This document shows, piece by piece, positions 41,496-53,909 of a stretch of DNA of 64,000 bases. The stretch's first letter is position 1. Each line of letters begins with the position of its first letter. The translations under genes were made by a program, and so were the position numbers. Source of the DNA: Ichthyophthirius multifiliis (Eukaryota; Ciliophora; Oligohymenophorea; Hymenostomatida); assembly GCF_000220395.1 (NCBI RefSeq), contig NW_004085906.1, positions 51,001 through 115,000 of the forward strand. The letters are read 5' to 3'. Below the pieces are notes generated by a model that saw only the letters and a program-made list of their open reading frames with translations, ran no database searches and was not told the origin of the DNA.

Positions 41496-42185
41496 TCAAT
41501 TTTTAAGAGCTGCCAGTTAAGCATCAAAATCATCATCTAACTATTCTTAGCTTTACTATTATTAAGGTTAAACATTTATATTTTTATTTCCAGGTTATTT
41601 GACTTATTATTCTATTTAATTAATTATATTATCAACTTCCTATTCATTCTCTAATTCCATATTATCATCAGCTGCTTCCATAGCATCATTCATCATTTCC
41701 TCAGTTAATCCCATTTTTAACATTTCTTTTTACATATCAGCCATACCAACAGCTAATTCTTTAATATTCATACATTAATTTATTTATTTCATTATTGAAC
41801 CAGTTTATTGCATTGTCTAAGCGAATTTTATTTAGGCGAAAAAGTTATCTAAGCTATACTAAAGAGACATGACTTTAGCTTTATTATTTAAGTATCTTTC
41901 TTTTTATTTTTATGTTTAAAGTACTTACTTTGCATAAGTTTATTTAATAAACTTATCTCCTTTTTCACCTTTTTTAATCTCTTTTACTAAGTTTTATTAT
42001 GATTATTTTCCTTAAAATTCTATTTTAAATATCTCCTTTTCGATTTCACGAACTTCTTTTTAGAGTTTCTTTTTGAAATCTTTTTGGACTTAGGCTAATT
42101 CTTCTTTTGATAATTAGTTAAATTTCTTAGGCTCAGGTGGCTTTTATTCCGGTTGAGGGGCTGTACCAAATAATTTTTAGAACAT
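41496..42185 (-). CDS. VPS24: ESCRT-III subunit VPS24/CHMP3
   Basis: A single exon of 229 residues with no frame problem. It starts MFQKLFGTAPQPEQKPPEP; the basic helix region KDFKKKLQKEVREIEKEI matches the ESCRT-III helix 1. The block MADMQKEMLKMGLTEEMM with an acidic follow-on (NMELENEQEVDNIINQI) is characteristic of CHMP3. The last residues, DDDFDAQLAALKN, resemble the MIM1 motif bound by VPS4. ESCRT-III filaments drive membrane scission at endosomes and the midbody. CHMP2 is the closest alternative, but the mid-region fits VPS24 better. Confidence 0.88.
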
Positions 42186-43696
42186 TTTTCTATTTTAAAT
42201 TATTTTTAATTATTGTAATTTAATATTTTATATAGTAAAAAAAAAAATTTCACATTATAAATTATATAATATGAATATTTTTTATATTTTATTTATATTT
42301 TATGTATATCCTGAAAATATTGTAATATTATGTATTTATTATTTTATATATATATTAACATATATTTTATTTTTCTATTTTTTTTAAAAAATTATTTATA
42401 AAATATCATAAAAAATAAAAACTATTCTATTATATTTTATATTTATTTTTTATTATAATATATAAAAAAATATAGTTTGCTAATTTATATTTAAAAATAT
42501 AATATAAAATAAGAATATATTCATTCGTTCATGAAAAGTTTAATTAAATAAATTTAAATTTATAATTAATCATAATTCTTTTTTTAAAAAAAAATTAAAT
42601 TTGAGATTATTTGTATAAACTATTCTTTTTTAAGCAAAATATTGTAATGGTGTTTTAAATAAACTTATATGTATTTATTATTTATTTATTTATAATTTTT
42701 TTCATTTTTCTAAATTGAATTAATATATATAATATTAATTAATGCATTATTTAGAAAAATTCTTAAAATAACTATCATAAATTCAAAATAATATTTGATT
42801 AATATTTTTATATATTCAAAAATAATTATTTTATTATTAAATTTTCAAAAATAATTAATTCTGAAAAAAATATTACATTATTAAGCATAAATATTATCTA
42901 ATAATTTAAAAACAATTTTATTATATTTTTAATAATAATTTAGTTAAACAAACAAAATTACCTACTAATCTGATAATTTTTGTATTTAGTAAATTTATTT
43001 AAAGTTTATATTATTATATTTAAAATTTTATTGACTATTTAAATATTTTATTTAATCATTTTTTAATAAATGTCATAAGCTTTTTATATATTGTTTATTA
43101 ATTTAATAAAAATTATATATTTTTAAATTGTTTTTATATATTATATGTAATTTTTCTATTTGTTTTATATATAATAATTAATAAAAATATCATACTTTCA
43201 ATCTTATATACTTATAAAATTTCTTTTTCGATTTTTTTTTTAAATTTTTTATAAAACTTAATTAGCTATATACATATTGAAATTGATATTAAAAAACAAA
43301 CAAATATTATTATAATAAATAATTTAAATAATAATAAAAGCAAAACTATATTTTATTATTTAGTAAAATTATTAAACTAATAATAATTATATAAAGACAA
43401 ATTGATAAATTTTTTAATAAGAAATTTAGAATTATTAATTAATTAAAATAATTCTATTTATATATTATAAAATATAATTATATTATTTAATAAAAATTAA
43501 TACATTTTCGATAATAAGTTTTTATATTTAATTATTTATGTTTAGTCAATAAAATTTTGTAAATCTGTAAATTTTTATAAAGGTTAAATGTTGAAAATAT
43601 TTATTTATATTATTATATATGTATTTGTCAATTTTTTTAAATAAATTAAAGTATTTTTTAAATATATTTTCATAAAATATATATATTAATAAAAAA
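42186..43696. other. Intergenic, AT-rich
   Basis: Divergent spacer between VPS24 and the coiled-coil gene. Nothing supportable found; almost entirely A/T. Confidence 0.6.
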
Positions 43697-44551
43697 ATGG
43701 CTAATTTTGTATTGAATTCGTATTTTTATATATAAATAAGGATAATTACTTAAAAATAATAAGATAAAAAAGTTAAGTTACTTCTCCTGTTTTAGATTAA
43801 ATAGATTAAGAAGACTTAGAATAAATATTGAATGGTAAAAACCATGAAATATAATATTGGAAATTAAAAATATCATAATAAGAACATCAAGTTATTTATT
43901 TTAAAATTATATATAAACAAATAAAATCATTCCAAAATAGATTTAAATATCAAATGAAAAAACTTAATATTTATGTGATGAATATGATAAATTAAGAGAT
44001 AAATATTTATAATTAATGTAAAAATTGCAAGAAAAATAATAATAGCATATTGAATAAGTATAATTTATTTTAAAAATAAATTAAACAAATAAAAAAGTTA
44101 AATAAAAAAGACGATTTAATAATTGAACTTTAAAACGAATAATAAAAAATAAAGTTTAAAAAAAAAAAAAAAAAATTATAAAAATTTAAAAAATGGGCAG
44201 CTTAACTAACTTTGAATCAGTAAAAAAAAAAGAAAATTAAAAACAGCAGAAGATTAAAATAATAAACTTCTATTAGAAACATAAGTTGAATAAATTGAAA
44301 GATTAAAAAAACAGAATTTATATTACTAGTAATAATTAAAGTAATAATTATTTATTATTATAAATATGTTTATGATTTTAATTTATTTATAAAGAGAAAG
44401 AGATTATTAAATAAATTTAATTTAACAATAAATTAAGTATAAAATAAAACATTTTTAAGTTTTTAAAATTAATTTTTTATTAAAAAAAAATAGCAAACTC
44501 AAACAATTTGGTAATTTAGAAACTCATAAAAAAGGGGAACTTTGCTTATGA
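43697..44551 (+). CDS. Hypothetical coiled-coil protein
   Basis: Six exons in consistent phase: 43697-43708 (12 nt), 43741-43890, 43941-44057, 44098-44153, 44201-44340 and 44395-44551. About 210 residues. It starts MANFDNYLKIIRQKSQ; strong coiled coil is visible in CDEYDKLRDKYLQLMQKLQ and LLLETQVEQIERLKKQN. One A is missing in the A10 run at 44222-44231; adding it makes the total length divisible by three. No named domain; coiled-coil proteins of this type are common in ciliate basal bodies and cortex, but that is only context. Confidence 0.7.
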
Positions 44552-44897
44552 AAAATATATTTATTTATATATATATATATTTATATATATTTATATATAT
44601 TTATATATAACAAAAATTAATTATATAAATTAAATTTAGCATTTATTATATTTAATTAATTATGTTTCATTCTTAATTAATTTTCATCATCAAGTTTACA
44701 GAGATATATATATATTGTTTTAATTGGTAAAATATGTTTAATACTACTTTTCAGATAAATTTAAAAAAGAAAATTTATAATAATAAAAATTAAAAATACT
44801 AAATACTAACAACTATTTCTATATAAAAATTTATATAGATCAAAAATTTTCTATGTTATTTAAAAATTTATTACTTTAATAACTAATTTATTCTTCA

Positions 44898-45080
44898 TCA
44901 TTATTGATTACACTTTTTTTCAAAGTCAAAAAAACTTTTTTAACTTTTTTTTTCATCCGATTATTACTAACTTCAATTATAAATTTCTGTTTTGGAGCAA
45001 AATCTTCTTTATTTTCAATTCTTTTTATTTGGAAAAAAAATTCACCTTACGAAAAACAATATTCATTTTTTAAACTTTTA
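44898..45080 (-). CDS. Possible terminal exon of an unidentified gene
   Basis: A minus-strand frame reads KNEYCFSQGEFFFQIKR, then EDFAPKQKFIIEVSNNR and ends at TGA 44898-44900. Composition (C, G, P, D, E) is unlike the surrounding AT sequence, which suggests coding. Upstream exons were not found within 45.1-46.3 kb, so the gene may be mostly decayed or have distant exons. Confidence 0.35.
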
Positions 45081-45744
45081 ATTCACATAAATAAGAAATA
45101 TTTATTTTATGTTTTGAATATTTTTTAAAAAAAGTGAGTAATTTTTAATTAGAATTTCAAATAAATGATTATTTGATTAATTTTTCTATTGAATTTATAT
45201 TTTTTTTATTAACAAAATAAATAAAAAAGTTATTATTTTTTTTAAAAAAATTCTAAACTATTTTCTAAAATCTGCCTATTAAATTTTAAAAGGTAAATTT
45301 AAAGTCATTTTTATGTATTATAATTTATGATAGCAATTTTGTATTATTATTTATTTTATTTAAATAGTTATCATTTAATTTTCAATTATATCGGTTAATT
45401 GAGAAAAATTATTATTATTTAATCTTGATAATATCCTCTAATTTATAGAAAAAAAAAATATTTTATTCATATTAAAATTATGATTTATTTTTATTTTTAA
45501 ATTTATAATTTGTAAAAAACGATATATTTAGAAATTATTTTAACATAACAAATACTTATTCAGGATATTTTTATTTTATTTTTTTTGAAAATATGTATAG
45601 TAGCTCTTATTCAATTATAATTCTATTAAACTGTTAGAAAAAAGTTTTTAATTAGCATTTAATATGTTAAATTTTACAAAAATATTTTAACTTTATATAG
45701 TAAATTGTTACTTTTCCAGATAAATTTATTTATCTTTCGCTTAA

Positions 45745-45777
<33 letters not shown>

Positions 45778-46376
45778 GTTACCTTTTATAATTAAGTATA
45801 TTATATTAATGTAAAGCAAAAGATACTTTTTTAAAAAAAATTGTTCTTTTCCTTTTTTTTATTTAAGATATAAAGTTTAATAAATAATAAACCTTATCAT
45901 AAAAATATTTTTCTTACTATGTAAATCCTATGTATTTATTATCATTTAAAATATTTAATAATAATTATTTTATTTTTATATTTTTTTAAAAAATAAATGT
46001 GCTTAATAATACCACAAATATACTAAAATTAATTATATTAAATTTAAAAACAAATAATATATTATTTTTGTATTAAGAAATTATATTCAATATATTATAA
46101 AAGAAAACTTAAATAATTTTCAAATATAATTACATTTATAAATATTATTGAATTTTATTTATTAAAAATAAATTTATTTAAATAATCTTTGAGTTTATTT
46201 TTTGATATTAACAAATATTTTATCTTAAAAAAAAAAAAAAAATTAAATTTATAAAAACAGATTAAATTAAACAAGTATAAAAAAATAAAAAGATTTAATA
46301 CATAACTTGGAATAATATAGATAATAAAATAAAATAAAAAAATCAAAATAAAAAAAAAAAAAGGAAAAATAAAAAA
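45081..46376. other. AT-rich, no gene resolved
   Basis: No supportable gene, apart from possible upstream exons of the minus-strand fragment at 44.9-45.1 kb. Tandem TTTAT-like words near 45720-45770. Confidence 0.5.
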
Positions 46377-46935
46377 ATGGAAAACCAACACGAAAGAGCA
46401 TTTTAAAAATAAGATGGAATATTTTTAAATTCCAAAAAAGTTTTATAAAAGAAAACCGCTGCAGGTGTTAGATACTATAAAAATATTGGTTTAGGATTTA
46501 AGACCCCTAAAGAAGCCATTGATGGACATTATATTGACAAAAAATGTCCCTTTACATCTAACTTATCTATTAGAGGAAAACTTATTAAGTATATATAATA
46601 AAAAAAAACCCATATATATTAAATATAGGGGATTAGTTATCTCAACTAAAATGAACAGAACTGTTATTATTAGAAGAGATTATTTGCATTACGTAAGAAA
46701 TACAACAGATATGAAAAAAGACACAGAAACATTGCTGTCCATGTATCCCCATGCTTTTAAGTTAAAGAAGGAGATATTTAGTTGCTGGATAATGCAGGTA
46801 TTTATTTATTTTTTAATTAAAATATTTTTATGTTTTTTTTTAAGACCTATCTCTAAAACTGTAAGATTTAACACTCTTTAAGTTTACCCTAATGAAATTG
46901 TAGGATCTGTAAGAAAATAATTTTTACTTTTTTGA
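46377..46935 (+). CDS. RPS11: 40S ribosomal protein S11 (uS17)
   Basis: Three exons: 46377-46588, 46629-46797 and 46845-46935. Diagnostic blocks are [63 protein letters not shown] and [14 protein letters not shown], all near-identical to the eukaryotic protein, which contacts 18S rRNA in the small subunit. The exon sum is 472 nt. Two single-base deficits break the frame, at the AAA 46698-46700 and the TTT 46777-46779. Adding one base to each gives 474 nt, that is 157 residues, the normal size. This gene gives the clearest evidence for base-call errors. Confidence 0.95.
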
Positions 46936-47491
46936 AAAGTTTTATTGAATTTTTTTTTACTTAATAAAAAAATAATCAAAATGTATGCAAATTTTTTGTT
47001 ATTTTAGTGGTTTTTTGTGTTTTTTTTTATTTTATATTTAAATTAATTTTTGATAAAAATAAAAGTTTTTTAGCATTTTTTTTTTAAATATAAATTTTAA
47101 TAATAAATATGTTTTTATTTAAAAAAATTAAAATTATATTTAATATTTATTATTATTTTATTTGAGAAAATATAAAATAAAAATCCTGTATTATATAAAA
47201 TAAGATATATCCTTAATTTTTGATATTTTTAATCAAGAATTTTAAATAAAAGTATATTTAAAAAAAATAGATTATTGTTATAAACAATTATTTCTAATTA
47301 AAATATTTTAAATAATATATAAACTTTTATAATAAAATATTATTTTTTTTTAAGTAAAATTTATAAATATTATTTATGTCAAAATAAAAAAAAATATAAA
47401 AAGAAAAACATTATTTTTTTTCCCTTTAAATAATTAATGAATATTATTATTTTATGATATAATATTTATTTTTTTAAGTTTATTGATTTCT
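46936..47491. other. Intergenic, AT-rich
   Basis: Spacer between the convergent RPS11 and V-ATPase C stops. Nothing found. Confidence 0.6.
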
Positions 47492-49162
47492 TCATATATT
47501 AATGGGAACAAAAATATAAGGAAAGAAATCTTCAGTATCTTCAAGTTCTTCCTTAGTACCATACATACCTATATTAAAAAAACAAATTAATAAACAAAAA
47601 TATATTAAGCAAACCTAATTCTTATGGATCTCCGAATAATTTCATCAATCTAACTTATATTTATTTTTCTTTTCCATTAGAAGGTTCAATCAAACATGTA
47701 GAAAATTTATTTTTAATTCCAAATCTAGTAGCAATATCAACAACTAATCTTAAATACTTTTTTATGATAAAACAAAAAAATATATAATTGCATATATTCA
47801 TAATAAAAAAATAATACTTTTAAATGAATATAAGTATTATATAAACCACCAAAGCTTTTTTCACAAGTTTATTTAAGTACACTCTAAAAAAAGAAACAAA
47901 AAAATCAATAAATATATATATATATATATAAAAAATACGCTTAAACTCTTAGTTTTAACCTACAATTCAGTTCTCTATTTTTCTCTCTCCTTATATTCAG
48001 TAGGTTTATATTCAAATTCTCGTACAGTTAATTTAAGTTAATCTCTCATTGCTGCCATAAATTCTTCAACAGGAGTTTTCTATCTTTTATTATTCTCCTT
48101 ATCTTAGTTAGATTAGTTCAATAATTATTTTTAAATAGTCTTATAATCGTATTTCATTACTAAAACTCTCCAAAGTGTATATCCATCCCTATCTTCAATA
48201 TCAAATTATTTAGCAGATCCAGGGACTACACAATGATGAATAGTTTCATATGCATTTTAGAATTTTTCAATTTACTATCTTTTTTTTTTTATACATAAAA
48301 ATAATATTATAATTATTTTGTTTTAAAAAGATTTTTTACTTTTAAACAATAACACAAACAGTTGTTACAGAATCATTATAAATAAAGTCTTTAGGTTTTA
48401 CTTTTCCACTATCTAATACATCACCTAAATCTTTTACTAATAAATTTCCTCTTTTTAAAAAATATTTATTTAATAAATAAATAAAAGTTTTTTAAGTAAA
48501 TAAAAAATTACTCTTTCATAGCAATAACATTTGATTAATTTTTTGCATCTTAAAATGCAGTTGTTTTTTAACGAATATCGTTTTCAATAGTACTCATTCT
48601 CTTAAAAAATATAATATTTTATAATTTAAAAACTTCTTTTTTTTATGTTATATATATATATATATATTTACTGTTTTTAATATCTTTAAAAGTTCTGGAA
48701 GAGGGTTACTTCTTGAAAAAGTGGCGTCGTCCCATTTAAATGTTTATACAAAATTAGGAAGAGTATCTAGTTTTTTATTTTTAATTAAAAAAAAAAAATA
48801 TTTTTTATCTTAAGAATTTTATTTACAAACATCGTTTTTAGTTTCAACTTTAAAGTCGGCAGTTTATTATTCTGTTAAATCTAAATATTATCTTTCGATT
48901 TTTTTTAAAAGACCTTCTATTTATTATTCTAATTTGAGCATTGTTTCATTTGCATGCATTAAAGAATCTAAATTACCTAACTTGAATTTGGAAGATTCAA
49001 CCTTTTTTTTTTTTAATTTTAATATATCAATTTATTTCATTTTGTTTTTACATCTATTTATTTCAAATTCTAGCTAAGAGATGATACTTCCTTTCTTATA
49101 TTTTCCCAAGTTTAGGCTTAATTTCCTTGTATTAAAGTTGATCCAATTAAAAAATAAACCAT
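47492..49162 (-). CDS. ATP6V1C: V-type ATPase subunit C
   Basis: A multi-exon gene; the first exon is 49052-49162 (MVYFLIGSTLIQGN). Family blocks in order: FKLGNLDSLMHANETMLKLE, DTLPNFVQTFKWDDATFS, STIENDIRQKTTAFQDAKN, RGNLLVKDLGDVLD, HHCVVPGSAKQFDIEDRDGY, TVREFEYKPTEYKE, SFGGLYNTYIHLKVLRLVVD, RFGIKNKFSTCLIEP, and the C-terminus DFFPYIFVPINI before TGA 47492-47494. Subunit C bridges the V1 stator stalks to the membrane sector and controls V1/V0 assembly, so it acts in acidifying vacuoles and endosomes. At least six short GTA...AG introns interrupt it; not every boundary was traced base by base. Confidence 0.93.
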
Positions 49163-50546
49163 TTTTTTTATTTATTTATTTTTTTCTTTGATTATATATT
49201 TATTTTATTTTATTGAATATTTTTATTTATTTCTTTTTTTTTTTTTTTAATAAAAAATAGAAAAAATAATAAATAGCTTTTTATTTTAAAATAATAATAA
49301 AAAAAATATAATCAATAACAAAAATAAATAAAAATATATTTAATATTTTATTTATTAAATAAAATAAATACTAAAAACAAAACAAAACAAAACAAAAATT
49401 ATAAGTAATCTATTAAAAATAAAAAGTAACATAAAAATTCTTATAAATAAATTAACCACTTATTAATTATAAACAAATAAATTATATTTAAACCTTTCTT
49501 AATCTTTAAAATTGTCATAGACCTTACTTATCTAAAATCTCAAAACGAAAAATACCAATATAATTCTAATCAAAAAAAGTTCAAATAATCTTCCAGAAAG
49601 GCCAATAAAAACAAAATATTTTTGAAAATCCTTAAGGAAAAATCATTAATTCCTTCTTTTTTTTTTAAGGTCTTTTTCGATTTTTTTTTTTTTAATTTTT
49701 TGGTTTCTTTTAATTTTTTTTTTTCCCATATATTAAGAATTTTATCAACTTTTAATTTTCCGAAAACAATACATTTATAGATTTTTTTAAAAAAATATTT
49801 TTAATTTATACTACACTTATATTTCTTCTAAAGTATTTTATAGTTTTTGTGTTATAAAAAAATACTAAAAAAATTGAAAGAATTGCTTTTTGGAAAAATA
49901 TAAATTAAATTTAGAAGTTGCTTATTTAGCCCTTAAATTTTTTAAAAAGGGGGGTAATTAACTTAATTATTATAATCTATTTTGATTAATGAATATTTTA
50001 CTTTTTAAAATATTAAACAAAAAAAAGACTAAAATAAGAGTCTGTAAAATTTATAAAAAAAGTATTTAGTTATTTAATTAAGATTAATGTTAGTGTTCTA
50101 TATTTATTTAAAAAATATTTTTAATTAATTCAGTATTAAATTGAATAAATTATGTTTTGAATAAAAAAAATATTGTTATTATATTTAAATGGGTATAATA
50201 TAAATTTAATTTTGTTTTATATTAACGTCTTGAAGTTAAAGTATAAAACTTATATTTATAATATATTTTAATTATTTTAAAGCAAACATTATTAATAAAA
50301 AGGAATTTTTATATGATAATCATATTTAATTTTAATATAGTTTTTTAGTCGTATTTTTTAATTTATTTCATATATTTTAATTTATTTCGTATTTTTATAA
50401 AATTGAGGTTTATTTACAATAAATAAAATAGATTATTAATTTATTATATAAATGCATTTTTTATTAAATATATATTTAAATAATCTAAATTTTTAATAAA
50501 ATAATATTAATAAATATAATATTTTATGTTAATAAATTTTTTTTTT
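49163..50546. other. Mostly intergenic; weak lysine-rich frame
   Basis: No firm gene. On the minus strand about 49570-49790 a frame gives KCIVFGKLKVDKILNIW followed by a strongly lysine-rich stretch, and then (after an A-run frame change) INDFSLRIFKNIL to TGA 49570-49572. It could be a short gene tail or chance; confidence is low. The rest is AT-rich spacer. Confidence 0.35.
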
Positions 50547-53500
50547 TCAAGCTTTTTATATATTTTCAAATTATTGAGTTTAAGTTTGATAATCTTCCCA
50601 ACACTTAAGCATTTATTGTGCCTAATTTTATTTTTAGTAATAAAGAATTAAATTATATTTATTACTATTGGGTATCTCTTTTAAAAAAATATTTAATTTT
50701 CTTATCAAAAAAAAAAAAAATGATTTTTTTACCACCTAATTAAAAAAGTTAAAATTAAATTATAAATTTATAAATAAATAAATTTTACATCCTATTCATT
50801 TTGTTATTTAGTAAATAATTAATAAATATTATTTTAATTTTTTTTAATTTAATAAATTATTTTATGTGTATGTTTACTCCCTATTTATTTTATATATATT
50901 AGCATTTTTAAAATTTTTTTTAGAAATTACTTTCTATAAAGTAATATTAAAAATATTATCGTGTTTATATAATTTAAATTACGTACTTTTATTAAAATAT
51001 ATTTATGATAAATAAATTATAAATATTATTATAATATTTACAATCTAATTTTTTACAATTTTTATTTATTTTTCTTTATATATATACATCCTAATATAAT
51101 TTTTTTTTATTTATTTATAAAAAAAATATACAAACTAAAAATTATTCAAAATATTCCGAAAAATTAATAAATTTTATTTAAAATCTTACAACCTTTTTTA
51201 ATATGAAATATTTTATTTATTATAATGGTTTTTTTTTTTTTTAGTTTACAAACTGATATAAAGTAAATTTATATTATTAATCAATTTTTTTATTTTATTT
51301 TACTTTCTACTTCTATATTTTTATAAAGTAATTTAATGTTTTATATAATAAATTATTATATTACATTCTAGTTTATAATTTTAAAATATAATATAGTTTT
51401 TTAAACTAGACATTTTTTTACCATCTAATTTAATATGTTTTAATATTTAATTATATTTATTGTTTTATTTTTTTTACTGCACACTGAAATTATTATTTTT
51501 TTGAAAATTTTTTTTCGAAAATATAATATTTTTAGATTTTACATACTAATTAATATTAAAATAATGAATAATTTTTTTTTTTCAAATAATTATATTTATT
51601 TTACAATCTTTTTTATTTAAAATTAATTACTAATTTATTTATAATCGCTTATACTTCAAACTTCAAAAATTAATAATTAAAAAAAATACTATAGACTATT
51701 TTTTATACTCCCTAACATATAATTTAATAAAAGTAAAACTTGAAAATAAATAATACTATCTTTATTCAAAAAAGTTTTAATTTATTTAATTTTTTTTACA
51801 AACTAAAAATATTAAATTATTATTTTTTTCTAATTAATTTTTATACAAACTAATTTTTATAAAAATTAATTAAATATTTTTTTTAGTTTAATTTTCTATT
51901 TATTACTCCCTAAATATAAATAGAAAAGATATTTAAATCTAATATTTTACTATCTAAATTAATAAAAGCTATATTTTAATCTTATATATAAATATTACTA
52001 TCTAAATATTAAAATTTGTTAATAAATAATTTTTATTATCTAAATTCTCTTAAATTGATTTATAGTGTTTATTTTTTTTAATATAATAACTTATATATTA
52101 GTTTTATATTTCATTTTTTCTTATATATGAATTCATTATAAACACTATTCAAATCAAAATAAAAGTATTTAGTTTTCTATTATATTTATTTTCGCTGACA
52201 TCCTATTTATTTTGTCAAAATAATTTAGGTTTATATATAATTATATTACACACTATTTATTATAAAAAATTAGAGTTTGTATAAAGTTGCTTTTAATCTT
52301 AGTTACTCCCTATTTACATTTAAATTACAATCTTTAATAAAAAAGTATATAATATTACATCCTTTATAAAATTAAAAAAATAAAAATCGATTTATTATAA
52401 TATAATATACTCTCTAAAAATAATAATATTTATATTTATTTTTCTAAAAAAGAAAACATTTTATTTATTTACAATCTAATTAATAATAAATGATACAAAA
52501 CTGTAATTTTTAAATATTATTTACATTCTAATAAAAAATATATTCCATAGAATATAGTATAAATGTAATACTATATCTTCCTATAAAGTAAAAAATATAA
52601 AAAATATAAATATATTTAATTATCTTACATAATTTGTATACTAAAAGAAAAACAAACAAACAAAAATAAATTTCCTCTTTTAAAAAAAAATAAAAAAAAT
52701 ACTTAATATTTAATATTCATATGTTCTTTCAAATATTTATTAATTTCACTCACTACGTAATTTTTAATTTCATTTATTTTAATATTATTTCCCTAAATTT
52801 TTCCTTGTTAATCCCTAAAAATTTAAATATTATGATAACTTTTTACCTAAAAATATTTATTTTATTCCTATTTTAAAATATAATTAAAAAATCTAATAAT
52901 AAAAAAAAAATAATACTTTTTTTTATTTATTATTTTATATATTATATTTTTTATCTAAAAGTCTCTAATCTCTATATTTAATTTCAATAATCTCTAATTC
53001 TAATTATTTGTGTAATTCACAAATTACATTTACTATTAATATACGATTTTCAATTTTAAACTAAATCATTTAAAAAGCTAAATAAATCAAATCTTCATCT
53101 TCTTATCCAATTACATTAGGAAATTATTTGTTTTCTTCTTTTAATATAAAAAGTGAATTTTAATCCACTCCAAATATCTCGGCAATAATAATACCTGCGC
53201 TATATATATTAGATTCTTTTATTATTCTTCCAATAATTTATTCAGGGGCACAATAAAGGGATAGCTATTTACTTTTATTATATTAAGAAAGTCCAAAATC
53301 AGCTAATATGCATGTTAATTCATTTTGATTTTCCAAAAAAATGTTGGATGGTTTTAAATTATAGTGTATTATATTATTTTAATGGAGATCTTATAGACCA
53401 TAAAGTAGGCCTAAGGCCAAAACTATTTTTTAATAACGAGAAGTTTTCCTTTTTTCATTTAGAAACTTTTCCAAATTACCTTCAGGATAATATTTCATAA

Positions 53501-53774
53501 GCATAAAAGCACTTTAGAATTAATCTTTAAGAAAAAAATCGTATAAAGTGTACACGTTTGAAGTTTTAATATCCTTGATTTATAAATTTAATTATTAAAT
53601 CGTATATGGATTATCTAATTCAGAAATATTTAGTATTTTTAATATTAATTATTTATTATTTTCTTAATTGAGACATAAAAATACTGAAGTTCTATAACCA
53701 GTTCCCAAATGCTTAATTACTTAAAAATTTAAAGTATTTTTAATAAAAGATTATTATTTTTCTAATTATTCCAT
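50547..53774 (-). CDS. Kinase-like gene with HRD to HYN change and a 3' chain of micro-exons
   Basis: The first exon, about 52917-53774, encodes a protein-kinase domain: start MEQLEKQQSFIKNTLNF, loop HLGTGYRTSVFL, lysine in LILKIL, then DLHQNNIIHYNLKPSN, LADFGLSQY and LYCAPEQII. The catalytic HRD aspartate is asparagine, whereas DFG is intact. Next come exons 52847-52892 and 52703-52814 (NEIKNYVVSEINKYLKEH); joining them to exon 1 needs one extra base. Downstream, 50666-52640 holds the micro-exon chain, all multiples of three, and a last exon 50547-50621 reads AQQMLKCWEDYQTQTQ and ends in TGA. That the chain belongs to this gene is an inference from orientation and phase. Confidence 0.6.
50666..52640 (-). 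other. Array of about 35 putative micro-exons, mostly 3 nt
   Basis: On the minus strand the pattern (A/T)AG-exon-GT(A/T) recurs about 35 times. Exons (plus coordinates): 52629-52640 (12 nt), 52572-52580 (9), then 3-nt exons at 52525, 52473, 52411, 52359, 52329, 52307, 52250, 52200 (donor GTC), 51999, 51951, 51907, 51847, 51800, 51757, 51709, 51605, 51543, 51422, 51365, 51304, 51250, 51190, 51132, 51088, 51042, 50983, 50931, 50878, 50789 and 50733. Two 6-nt exons are at 51690-51695 and 51478-51483, and a 12-nt one is at 50666-50677. The codons differ (GAT, GGA, TTT, ATT, TGT, ATG, TAC and others) while AG and GT stay fixed, and none is TGA. The spacers are near-pure AT, mostly 20-75 nt; one of 13 nt is too short to splice. 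Confidence 0.6.
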
Positions 53775-53856
53775 TTTAATAATAAATAAATAAATATTAA
53801 AAAAAAAAATATATTTAATATATTAATAAAAAAAATAAAAATATGAAATATTATAT

Positions 53857-53909
<53 letters not shown>

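Noticed and set aside
44904-45128. Plus-strand frame of 74 codons
   Set aside because: It lies opposite a minus-strand frame with more coding-like composition and has the F/L/I-rich make-up of antisense AT sequence.
46377-46935. Programmed frameshifting in RPS11
   Set aside because: Both breaks are one missing base in a short A or T run, the same pattern as in unrelated genes here. No slippery-site motif is shared, and programmed shifts in RPS11 are not known to me.
50666-52640. Reading the regular array as a CRISPR or classical minisatellite
   Set aside because: The spaced units share only about seven bases, spacing is irregular (about 30-90 nt), and spacers are near-pure AT with no repeat consensus. 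Only AG and GT around a variable triplet are conserved, which fits splice sites better.
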